Shown here in pieces: positions 57,254 through 64,000 of a stretch of DNA of 64,000 bases (positions are counted from its first letter, which is position 1; every line of letters starts with the position of its first letter). The stretch is from Pseudobdellovibrio sp031428275 (GTDB taxonomy: Bacteria; Bdellovibrionota; Bdellovibrionia; Bdellovibrionales; Bdellovibrionaceae). Both the position numbers and the translations under genes were made by a program. The notes below the pieces were generated by a model, which was not told the origin of the DNA, searched no databases, and saw nothing but the letters and a program-made list of their open reading frames with translations. The stretch spans positions 77,292-141,291 of the forward strand of contig JANPPC010000045.1 in the NCBI GenBank assembly GCA_031428275.1. Direction: 5' to 3'.

Positions 57254-59151
57254 TTTGGTTTGCGCAAAATAGTCTAGCACTGGGTCTATTATTTTTGACT
57301 TATCTTTCGATTGGTCAAACTTGCAAGAAACTGGTCTGGCAGAATGTAAGTCTTATTTCAAAAACACTTCAGTTGCTTGTGTGCTTCTACTTGGGTCTAT
57401 GCATTTGGTTTATTATAGTAACGGCGCTGGGTTTAACGGGGCAGTTTAAAACCGTTAACGTCGTTTTCATTTCTTTAATTTTTATCGTTTTCAATTTGAA
57501 AAGTTTATTTATTTTGATGAGGTCGGCATCGAAAGAAGTATATTACGAAATTAAATCACTGAAGCAGCATTCAATGATTTGGAAATTACTTTATTTTGTT
57601 CCGCCGTTATTGATCTTATCTTGTTTCGGTGGAGTCGGTAATTCGGCTTTAGAGGATGGTGCAGCTTTCTATTTACCTATCGGCAAAATGGCCGCCCATT
57701 CTGGCTGGTTAGAGCGCCTTCCTGGGTACGATAAGTTTTCGGCTGTAGGCCTCGTCGGCGAGCTTCAAATGGCCACGCTGATGTTATTCGATGCCGAAGA
57801 TTCTGCGCGCCTTCTAGGCTGGCTTTGCTTTTTTCCGGTTTTTGCACTATTTTTAGGTTTTGCGAAAAAGTTTCTATTGTCTTCCCAGGCTACAATTTTT
57901 TTACTTATTTGTGTGTTCAGTTCAACCGCCGTTTCTTATATCGTAGGCGGTGGAAAGATCGATTTATTCGCGGCCGCCTTAGGCTTGATGGGGCTGTATT
58001 TTCTATTTTTCGAAAAAGAGATCAAGGTTGCCGGTCTTATGTTGGCTTTTGCCTGCGTTGCAAAGTTAAGCTTATTTATTCCGTTTTTTCCGTTGGTGGT
58101 GGTGGGGCTTATTTACCAAAGTCAGAGCCCCAAATTTTCGTTTAAAGAATTCTTTAAAAAAAACTTTATTGTTGGATTTATTTTTGTGCTTGTACTACTA
58201 CCGCACTTAATTAAGAATTATATTTTTTTTAAAAATCCATTTGCACCGTACTTCGGTAGCGAGCCCGCATGGGAAACGAGCTGGTATAGCGCCGAGACCA
58301 CCAAGCGTATCTTGCTAACGTACCCTTTGGTTTGGTTTTACGGTTGGTACTGGGCGCAGTTTGGTAATCTAGCGTTGCCGGTTCTCGTGTTTTTGCCGTT
58401 CTACTTTAAAAGAAAGTTCTTCAGTTTTAAAAACTGGAGTGCCCAAAATTATTTTTTATGCGGCCTTCTTACAGGAATGCTTTTGTGGATGGTTCTGCGA
58501 CCTACTTTTATCGCGCCTAGATATATTCTAGCGGTGCTCTTGTGCTTCGCTCCATTTGCGGCCGCAGGTTTCGATCGGTGGCGTAATCGTAATTTGCAAA
58601 ACCCAAAAAGTTTAGCGTTGATTGGTATCTTACTCATAGTCTGGAGCGTTCACTCGCTTGAGCGTATGCAAAAATCGAATGTCTCTTGGTTTAGGTCGTA
58701 CAACTATCTTAGTAATAACTGGCCGTATTGCGCGCGTGATGCTTACCACTGCTACATTATTCAAGAAATGAATCGGGTCGTGCCATTAGGCAGCCGTGTT
58801 CTTCAGCTGGCCTATTTTTCGTACTGGTTTCGTGGTGATCTTTTGCAGACGATGCGAAAAGAGAAAGAATATGATCTCTTAAAAGGAAATTCGCCCGAAG
58901 AAGTTTGGCGTAAAATTTATGAGCATAATTTTACTTATTTATACATAGATCAGACATCGCACGCTGATAAAGTGAAAGAGTACTATATCGATAAGGCGCC
59001 ATCATGGGTCAGTTTCGAAAAAATAGCCGAATGGCAATACGTCTCAGCCTATAAGATTGTATATAAAGAGCCGACGGGACTCACAAAAAAATGGTTGGTT
59101 GAAAATGATAATGGGCACTGGGTTGTTAAGACACCTGTTGAGCTTTACTAA
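57250..59151 (+). CDS. GT-C-like multi-pass membrane protein, probable glycosyltransferase
   Basis: A 633-residue protein with about eleven hydrophobic segments in the first 470 residues and a soluble periplasmic C-terminal part of about 150 residues. The loop EDGAAFYLPIGKMAAHSGWL after the third or fourth helix holds an early acidic residue, as in GT-C enzymes that use polyprenyl-phosphate sugars. RPTFIAPRYILAVLLCFAPF is another conserved-looking helix. The C-terminal segment with VPLGSRVLQLAYFSYWFRGD is typical of membrane mannosyl/arabinosyl transferase relatives. No family motif is decisive. It sits last in a GT2-DUF2304 operon, consistent with using a polyprenyl-linked donor. Confidence 0.65.
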   Translation: MIWFAQNSLALGLLFLTYLSIGQTCKKLVWQNVSLISKTLQLLVCFYLGLCIWFIIVTALGLTGQFKTVNVVFISLIFIVFNLKSLFILMRSASKEVYYEIKSLKQHSMIWKLLYFVPPLLILSCFGGVGNSALEDGAAFYLPIGKMAAHSGWLERLPGYDKFSAVGLVGELQMATLMLFDAEDSARLLGWLCFFPVFALFLGFAKKFLLSSQATIFLLICVFSSTAVSYIVGGGKIDLFAAALGLMGLYFLFFEKEIKVAGLMLAFACVAKLSLFIPFFPLVVVGLIYQSQSPKFSFKEFFKKNFIVGFIFVLVLLPHLIKNYIFFKNPFAPYFGSEPAWETSWYSAETTKRILLTYPLVWFYGWYWAQFGNLALPVLVFLPFYFKRKFFSFKNWSAQNYFLCGLLTGMLLWMVLRPTFIAPRYILAVLLCFAPFAAAGFDRWRNRNLQNPKSLALIGILLIVWSVHSLERMQKSNVSWFRSYNYLSNNWPYCARDAYHCYIIQEMNRVVPLGSRVLQLAYFSYWFRGDLLQTMRKEKEYDLLKGNSPEEVWRKIYEHNFTYLYIDQTSHADKVKEYYIDKAPSWVSFEKIAEWQYVSAYKIVYKEPTGLTKKWLVENDNGHWVVKTPVELY

Positions 59152-59174
59152 CTTATTCTAAGACGCAATTCATT

Positions 59175-59497
59175 TTATTGTCTCAAAAAAATCGCGAGAG
59201 CCGCTACCATCAGGATTGGCGGTCTGTATATCAGTTTCACTCCGGGTTCTTCCTTTTGTGCGCTGTCTGTCTAGTCAGTTGATAGGCGCAATTGCTGTCG
59301 GAACAGCGCAGAATATCTGGTAATCTATCTGTGATTTCGTCGTAAGACTTATCGTAGATAAAGTCTTGTAGAATTGGGCTTGATTCTCCTTGAAATAAAT
59401 CGTTCAAGTATTCTTACTTAGAAGATAAAAATTCGATCAACAGAAAAATGAAGGCCGATACAATAAGGGAATACAATTTGAAAACCCGGCTAGACAT
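59175..59497 (-). pseudogene. Degenerate reading frame with an in-frame stop and a frame change
   Basis: In the 499-base gap 59152-59650 the minus strand carries ATG at 59497 followed by 27 residues with a clear hydrophobic helix (KLYSLIVSAFIFLLIEFLSS), then TAA at 59414-59416, then 58 more protein-like residues in the same frame (YLNDLFQGESSPILQDFIYD and onward) to TGA at 59237-59239. A GTG overlapping that stop opens 21 residues with another hydrophobic stretch (RPPILMVAALAIFL) ending at 59175. It looks like a membrane-anchored gene broken by a nonsense change and perhaps a frameshift. The N-terminal helix ending in Glu recalls SGNH-hydrolase-type proteins, but the family is not assignable. 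The rest of the gap shows nothing. Confidence 0.5.
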
Positions 59498-59650
59498 AAC
59501 GGTTGAAAACTCTTTTCTCTATGAAATATTACTGTCTTTTGATAGATCGAAAATTTTTCGAAACGTTAAACGATAATTTAAATTATAAATTTGCCAACGT
59601 ACTCAACTATAAAGCTAACGATAAACTTTAAACCAGATAATGCTGGGTGA

Positions 59651-60595
59651 CTAAATTTTCTTATGCAAGGCAGCAGAGGGTACATTTGCCATATCATAGT
59701 TCAAGAATCCTAATAGCATTTGAATTCCTAAAATTACCGGCAATGCAGCAAGCATTACAACCCCGCTCGGTGTCTGAGATTGGTTCTCATAGCTACCGTA
59801 CCAAGAAATACCGCCATATATGACGCCGAAAGAAAGCAAACAAAATCCCAATAGCAGCTCTAAGGTAGCAAAATTGAAATCTCTCAAGAAATAGTTGTAA
59901 GTAATTCGCTTGAAAAGATTTTTGAGATGTCCTTTTAAGAAAAGCAAAATCACCGAAAATTCTTTCAACCCTGATATTTCTTCGCCATATTTAGCTTGCA
60001 TCGGAATATCTACTACAACAGCCCTACAGATATTAAGCCTGAACAGCATGTCTGATTCGAAAAAATAACGACGACTTAATTTTTCTAAGTTCATCTGCCC
60101 TAAAACTGAAGCATGTATGGCCGTGTAACCATTAGTCGGATCGAAAAGATTCCAATAGCCAGAACTTAATTTTGTAAGGAAAGATAAACCAGCATTTCCA
60201 AATATTCGCAAAGGAGGCATACCGGTCAAAAACTCGATCTGATTAAATCGATTTCCCTTCGTATAATCAGCTTCACCTTCAAGAATGGGCTTGATAAACC
60301 GTGCTATTAGGGCTGGATCCATCTGTCCGTCACCGTCAACCTTTACAATTACTTTCGATCCGTCTTTCATAGCTTGCTGATATCCGGAAATGACAGCTCC
60401 ACCTACACCTTGATTTTTTTCGTGAAAAATTATCCTGATACGTTTGTCGTGAACATTTGATTCGGTATATTTGCCGGTTTGCTCGGGGCACGCATCATCC
60501 ACAACGTAAATTAAACTAACTTCATCGCCGATTTTAGAGATGACGTCTAAAATATGCTTTTTGCACCTGAATGCCGGGATGACAACGCTGACCAT
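59651..60595 (-). CDS. GT2 glycosyltransferase with C-terminal membrane helices
   Basis: A 314-residue protein. The GT-A domain covers about 220 residues: MVSVVIPAFRCKKHILDVI, IYVVDDACPEQTG, EKNQGVGGAVISGYQQAM, VKVDGDGQMDPALI with the Asp-x-Asp and FDPTNGYTAIHASVL. Two C-terminal hydrophobic helices (near 238-258 and 275-297) anchor it. Similar enzymes transfer sugars to polyprenyl phosphate. GGAG lies 5 bases before the ATG and a good promoter is present, so it is transcribed on its own despite the fragmented surroundings. Confidence 0.87.
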   Translation of the reverse strand: MVSVVIPAFRCKKHILDVISKIGDEVSLIYVVDDACPEQTGKYTESNVHDKRIRIIFHEKNQGVGGAVISGYQQAMKDGSKVIVKVDGDGQMDPALIARFIKPILEGEADYTKGNRFNQIEFLTGMPPLRIFGNAGLSFLTKLSSGYWNLFDPTNGYTAIHASVLGQMNLEKLSRRYFFESDMLFRLNICRAVVVDIPMQAKYGEEISGLKEFSVILLFLKGHLKNLFKRITYNYFLRDFNFATLELLLGFCLLSFGVIYGGISWYGSYENQSQTPSGVVMLAALPVILGIQMLLGFLNYDMANVPSAALHKKI

Positions 60596-60619
60596 AAGAC
60601 TCCAGTGATAATAGTTCGC

Positions 60620-60648
60620 ATCATAAAAATATTTTATTTTGATTGCAA
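60620..60648 (-). promoter_or_regulatory. Predicted sigma70 promoter for the GT2 gene
   Basis: On the minus strand TTGCAA (60643-60648), a 17-base AT-rich spacer and TATGAT (60620-60625) form a plausible promoter; the start near 60613 leaves a leader of about 18 bases containing the GGAG ribosome-binding site. Confidence 0.6.
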
Positions 60649-60812
60649 GATTCTTCCATAATTAAAAAATTCAAACGCTCAAGGCCTTTTAACAAGATGC
60701 ATTATCGCTCAAACATAAGCTTCGGTAACGAAATTCGACGCCACGCCATTTGAAACGAGAAATAAATTTAATTCATTTTTAAAAGTACGGGTTTTCGATC
60801 TTTACGTTGATG

Positions 60813-60955
60813 GGTATCATTGACTTTTTGTTTTCGACTGATACCAGTAGGAGGCCGTAGCACTGCGAGATATTTTCTATTCAATTTTTGGTTTTTCATC
60901 ATTAGCAGGGCCAGCTCGGGAACGACTAAGAAAATTTTACTTCAGTGCGGTTTAA
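60813..60955 (+). pseudogene. Inverted repeat, strong ribosome-binding site and 30-codon frame starting CTG
   Basis: In the 392-base gap 60596-60987, GGTATCA (60813-60819) and TGATACC (60839-60845) form an inverted repeat. A perfect AGGAGG (60849-60854) follows, 8 bases before CTG at 60863, which opens 30 codons to TAA at 60953-60955. The peptide RDIFYSIFGFSSLAGPARER is protein-like and resembles the opening of cell-surface glycan enzymes such as some methyltransferases; I cannot name the family. It may be the surviving start of a lost gene. No ATG, GTG or TTG fits the site. Besides this and the GT2 promoter the gap shows nothing. Confidence 0.35.
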
Positions 60956-60987
60956 AAACAGAAATCCAGGCGTAAAGACCGCTGAAA

Positions 60988-62301
60988 TCATCGCACAAGT
61001 AAGTGCTTCTCTACGTGTTTCATTACATCCTTATTTTCAATATTATCCGGAAAAATCGGTAAGCTTGCGAAGATATTGCCAACTGCCGAATGTTTGCCTG
61101 TGCGAACGGCGATGGGCGCGAGTTGATCTAAGAACCGAAACTTAAGCTGCAGTTCTTTAGACTCTACCATTTCTGATGAATGAACCTGATGTGAAGTCGC
61201 AACCCGATAAAATAATCTGAGTTTATCATTCTCGTATATATCAACGACTAAAAGAGGTGAGCCATTTATGCTCAATGATTCTAGAATTTTTTTTCCTTGA
61301 ATGAGATCTGATTGTTCTGCAAAGAGAAGTATTGCGTCACTACTCATTAAAGGCTCGACACTTTTGTAAGTAATTTTTAAATAATTTAAAAAGTCATCGT
61401 GATCATGCGGACGGTATCCGGTCCATGTGGCCTCGTTTGTAGTAGAAACTTGTGACAAGGCATTATAAACAATAAGGTCACAATCTAGCTTATCAAGTTT
61501 CGAAAGAATTCGATCAATGTATGTCAATGTGTACTTAAATCGACTAATATTTTCCTTCGATTTAAAATTCCAGTAATAATGTTGCAAATGAGCAATTGAA
61601 TTAATGAATAAAAAAGATATTTCAGGGCGCGTTTTTTGTTGCATGCGAATGAATTCAAGGCTCGACATATATTCAAACAAAGTAAAAAAAGAATACTCTT
61701 TAATGCCTTCCTTCATGACCTGCAAAAGAAGCCGTGGGATCCCAAAGAAAAGAGCCTTAATCACTTCAAAATTCTTTAGAACCGATAAAAATTCAAAAGA
61801 AAAGTAGAAAATTTTCCCAGCTTTTATGTTTTTTCGGTTTTTTGCTAAATACCTGGGGAAATTAACTAAATAGCCTAAATTTTTTGGGTAAGTTTCTTCT
61901 GAGAAAGTCCAAGGATCTGGTAAAAAGAAATGACAGTGCTCCGCATTCCCCCGACCACCATTAATGGCTCCCCAGACTCCAGATGAGATTTTTAGCTCAC
62001 TTAATCGCTCCCATATTTGAGGGAAAGTTAAATTTGAGATATCGCCGAGATGTTTTATCATATGCTCGCCGGTACGGCGACCCGTGTGAACGGTTACCCA
62101 TTGGCTCCAAGGCTCTAAAAAATTGCTATCATAAGAATCTCGAGAATATGTTTTAGTTTCATTTAAAAGAAAAAGTTTTTTTAACGTTTTCAACTCAAAT
62201 CGGTTTGCGCATTCTTCAAGCAAATCACGGTTGAATTCATTAAGTTCAATGAATATTATTGGCTTTTGTTTGGACACGTAAAAACATAGCTTGCAGAGCA
62301 T
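60988..62301 (-). CDS. Alkaline-phosphatase-superfamily protein of O-antigen-type loci (type I phosphodiesterase-like)
   Basis: A 437-residue soluble protein. IFIELNEFNRDLLEECANRF near the start, then LEPWSQWVTVHTGRRTGEH, HFFLPDPWTFSEETYP and later YNALSQVSTT and GYRPHDHDDFLNYLK fit a group of alkaline-phosphatase-fold phosphodiesterases found in surface-polysaccharide clusters. The Thr in TVHTG and the DHDD segment are candidates for metal or nucleophile positions, but the full metal set is not evident. No signal peptide is visible. ATG at 62301 lacks a ribosome-binding site; a GTG eight codons later is an alternative. Its substrate may be a phosphate-containing glycan precursor. Confidence 0.65.
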   Translation of the reverse strand: MLCKLCFYVSKQKPIIFIELNEFNRDLLEECANRFELKTLKKLFLLNETKTYSRDSYDSNFLEPWSQWVTVHTGRRTGEHMIKHLGDISNLTFPQIWERLSELKISSGVWGAINGGRGNAEHCHFFLPDPWTFSEETYPKNLGYLVNFPRYLAKNRKNIKAGKIFYFSFEFLSVLKNFEVIKALFFGIPRLLLQVMKEGIKEYSFFTLFEYMSSLEFIRMQQKTRPEISFLFINSIAHLQHYYWNFKSKENISRFKYTLTYIDRILSKLDKLDCDLIVYNALSQVSTTNEATWTGYRPHDHDDFLNYLKITYKSVEPLMSSDAILLFAEQSDLIQGKKILESLSINGSPLLVVDIYENDKLRLFYRVATSHQVHSSEMVESKELQLKFRFLDQLAPIAVRTGKHSAVGNIFASLPIFPDNIENKDVMKHVEKHLLVR

Positions 62302-62404
62302 AAAATATCAACGGGAATTTATTATTTACAATTTTTGCCTCGATGAATTAAACACGGGCGCAATACTAGGCGTAGTAAAAGCAATTTATAAGTAAAAATG
62401 GAAA

Positions 62405-62566
62405 ATGGCATCTCGGATGCTTTATGCGAATACGTTGGGCAATCAATATCAAAATTACGAGGGCAAACTTTCTAGTTCATATTATATTTGCGAGCGAGCT
62501 AAACGTGAAATAGGAATAGGTTATAATTGTCAGATTTTTCGTTCTAAGATATCAAGAAAAGTGTAA
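62405..62566 (+). other. Possible 53-residue reading frame of unknown status
   Basis: An ATG frame of 53 codons (beginning MASRMLYANTLGNQYQ) ends 20 bases before the PIG-L remnant. It has no ribosome-binding site and no recognised relative, but the composition is not obviously random. It may be a fragment of a lost gene. Elsewhere in the 490-base gap 62302-62791 I see only the remnant described separately. Confidence 0.22.
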
Positions 62567-62586
62567 TAAAGAGGGAGGGGACTAGT

Positions 62587-62795
62587 ATGAACAGTGTGAC
62601 TTTAGTAATTAGAGCAAAAGACGGCTTACGCTGTTTATTGCCGTTTATTAAGCTTTGCGCAGAATTGCAGTTCGACATGAAAAAGATGCCGTCGTTTGCA
62701 TGACAAAACTTCGCTGGGCATTGAATAATCGAATTTCTAGAGACCTTCATATTCCAACGAAAGAAGTTTTTTTGCTCGGAACGGAGTATTTATGA
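62587..62795 (+). pseudogene. Frameshifted remnant of a PIG-L deacetylase-like gene
   Basis: ATG at 62587 follows a strong GGGAGGGG site. Its frame gives VTLVIRAKDGLRCLLPFIK, which aligns with the active-site start of the intact gene downstream (LLPHQDDETFVIPKI), keeping only Asp, Pro and Ile of that stretch. The frame then fails at 62698-62700, while another frame, open from 62652, continues as ALRRIAVRHEKDAVVCMTK and RDLHIPTKEVFLLGTEYL, matching the next part of PIG-L proteins (RLGIKDSQIYFIGQEL in the neighbour). It ends in a TGA overlapping the neighbour's ATG. The HxDDE motif is lost and only the N-terminal third remains. Confidence 0.6.
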
Positions 62796-63559
62796 ACATG
62801 GTGTTTTATCTTCTTCCACATCAAGATGACGAAACCTTTGTTATTCCAAAAATAACAAGCGATGTCCGATCTGGGAACATATGTATTTTTTTCTATTTGA
62901 CTACGCATGCATTACCACTGGTTGCCAAACGCCGAAACGACGAGAGCCGTAATTTTTTAAAGCGATTAGGAATTAAAGACTCTCAAATATATTTCATAGG
63001 CCAAGAACTGAATATTCTCGACGGATGTTTGCATAACCACATTGGTGATGTCGCCGAGAGAATTAAATATCATATCGGATTTCAGACGGGCATGCTTGGC
63101 GGGTCGATCATAGAATATGTAACGCCAGCTTTTGAAGGCGGACATCAGGATCATGACGTCGCTTTCGTGCTAGCCAGTTATCTGACAAAGCATTGGCCCG
63201 CGGCGGTCCTGGAATACTTTATGTACAATGGTTTTCGCACAAAAGGGCGGTTCTACCGAGTTGCATCACCTTACGCTGTCAGTAAGACTGTCGACTATGT
63301 TTACAGATGGACAGATTTGAAGGCACTTTTTTTAGTTCCGCTGATCTTTACCTCTCAGGCTAAAACGATGCTCGGCTTATGGCCTTTTATATTTTTTAAG
63401 AGTTTATTTAGACCTTTGGCGATGCGGAGAAGTATGAGCTTTGTAGAGGAAGCATTTCATCACCAGAGCTCACCGCTGTACGAGCGATGGAATCGGATTA
63501 CCTATAAGGAGTTTAGCGCTGCTGTATATCAGTTCATTTCCAAGATTGAAAAAAAGTAA
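62792..63559 (+). CDS. PIG-L family deacetylase
   Basis: A 255-residue zinc-dependent deacetylase-like protein. The active-site motif LLPHQDDETF (HxDDE) is at residues 7-16, RRNDESRNFLKRLGIKD follows, and the third zinc ligand is probably in EGGHQDHDVAF. PIG-L enzymes remove N-acetyl groups from GlcNAc-type sugars, e.g. on lipid or nucleotide carriers. A hydrophobic region near residues 185-215 could lie at the membrane. GGAG is 6 bases upstream of the ATG. It lies directly after the remnant of a relative and probably belongs to the surface-glycan region. Confidence 0.85.
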   Translation: MNMVFYLLPHQDDETFVIPKITSDVRSGNICIFFYLTTHALPLVAKRRNDESRNFLKRLGIKDSQIYFIGQELNILDGCLHNHIGDVAERIKYHIGFQTGMLGGSIIEYVTPAFEGGHQDHDVAFVLASYLTKHWPAAVLEYFMYNGFRTKGRFYRVASPYAVSKTVDYVYRWTDLKALFLVPLIFTSQAKTMLGLWPFIFFKSLFRPLAMRRSMSFVEEAFHHQSSPLYERWNRITYKEFSAAVYQFISKIEKK

Positions 63560-63769
63560 AGTAGCTATTTAGCTGGGAAGTCGTTAGTCAATTGCAATTG
63601 CGAGCAAGCGTTGCGATCGTAACAACTGTAATGAGAAAGCGCCTATTTTCACACATGCATCATCTGTGGCGATAACCGTAAACACATGCTTAACTAAGAA
63701 AAAAAATTATCTATCAGGGCTCGACATAGTTGCTTAAGCTCGATATTTAGTGCTAAAAACCTGCTGCAA

Positions 63770-64000
63770 TTAGAGGTCATCAGAATCTAGCCAGGTCAAA
63801 TGCCACAAGCTAGAATCTGTAAAAGCTTCCTTTTTTAAGTTATTATTTAGAATTTTAAAAATTATTGAAAAAACAGCTGGCGTTTTTATAAAGAAATTTT
63901 TCTTAAAACCATATTTTTTTGACCAGGGCTCGTTGATCATGACGACCACGACTTCGCAGTTGTTTTTTTTGGCAACAACTTTTAAATGCGAAAACAATAT
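63770..64000 (-). CDS. Unidentified protein, C-terminal part only (5' end outside window)
   Basis: The minus-strand frame is open at the window edge and ends with TAG at 63770-63772; about 76 residues are visible, including NNCEVVVVMINEPWSKKYG, a hydrophobic patch and the C-terminus LWHLTWLDSDDL. The only start codon inside the window is a TTG at 63997, so the gene probably begins beyond it. The alternation of a beta strand (EVVVVMIN) with basic helices suggests a nucleotide- or sugar-handling enzyme, but no family is recognised. The 210-base gap between it and the PIG-L gene shows nothing clear. Confidence 0.45.
   Translation of the reverse strand: MLFSHLKVVAKKNNCEVVVVMINEPWSKKYGFKKNFFIKTPAVFSIIFKILNNNLKKEAFTDSSLWHLTWLDSDDL

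Noticed and set aside
60945..61145. 66-codon plus-strand frame starting GTG
   Set aside because: Mostly antisense to the 3' end of the phosphodiesterase-like gene; only the first 14 codons are outside it and they look random.
62544..62750. 68-codon minus-strand frame with a hydrophobic end
   Set aside because: It is antisense to the PIG-L remnant, which explains the sequence better; no ribosome-binding site and no family match.
1..64000. CRISPR arrays, insertion sequences, tRNA or rRNA genes
   Set aside because: No regularly spaced repeats, transposase motifs, terminal repeats, cloverleaf or rRNA-like sequence were recognised on either strand by eye; a tRNAscan-type and repeat search would be decisive.

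Overview
The window reads as a chromosomal segment of a Gram-negative, aerobic, fairly AT-rich bacterium. The best guess is a member of the Bdellovibrionota, perhaps a Pseudobdellovibrio-like predator. This rests on the combination of alternative complex III with system II cytochrome c maturation, a bacterial mevalonate pathway, a secreted trypsin-like protease, many lipoproteins and a large envelope-polysaccharide repertoire. The taxonomic call is an inference from gene content, not a database result.

Layout. Bases 1-14004 are a polysaccharide locus: the end of a nucleotide-sugar epimerase, an ABC exporter, a formyltransferase/propeller fusion, Wza-, Wzz- and Wzy/ligase-like proteins, a large secreted DUF4091 protein, two GT4 glycosyltransferases and the polyprenyl glycosyl-1-phosphate transferase that would start the repeat unit. 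Bases 14191-16727 hold a GNAT-like protein, a PduO-type cobalamin adenosyltransferase and an N-formylglutamate amidohydrolase. Bases 16739-27445 are a respiratory block: ResB and CcsA attach haem to c-type cytochromes, and ActABCDEF form alternative complex III. Bases 27608-31837 carry translation genes (thrS, infC with an AUU start codon, rpmI, rplT) together with a DUF4156 lipoprotein and a small secreted protein. Bases 32039-38500 are a continuous operon running from the mevalonate pathway (fni, HMG-CoA reductase, a phosphomevalonate-kinase-like GHMP protein, mvaD, mevalonate kinase) to a polyprenyl-phosphate mannosyltransferase-like enzyme and a PilZ c-di-GMP receptor. Bases 38497-44740 hold RNA methyltransferases (SpoU, RsmG) opposite pheS-pheT-ihfA-merR.

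Bases 44840-52852 contain the trypsin-like protease, then manC, pstCAB (no pstS or phoU) and galU, facing a ugd-uxs pair, which together can make GDP-mannose, UDP-glucose, UDP-glucuronate and UDP-xylose. Bases 52918-59151 are a second glycan locus: a flippase-like protein, PseC-like aminotransferase, PseH-like acetyltransferase, GT2, DUF2304 protein, a 50-residue membrane protein and a GT-C-like membrane protein. From 59152 to the end the sequence changes character: long gaps, at least two broken or fragmentary reading frames, a GT2, a phosphodiesterase-like protein, a PIG-L deacetylase and a partial gene at the edge. This looks like a decaying, recombining O-antigen-type region.

No rRNA, tRNA, CRISPR array, insertion sequence, attachment site or replication origin was recognised. 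Several starts were moved from the longest possible reading frame on the basis of ribosome-binding sites, stop/start overlaps or family N-termini; these choices are stated in each entry.
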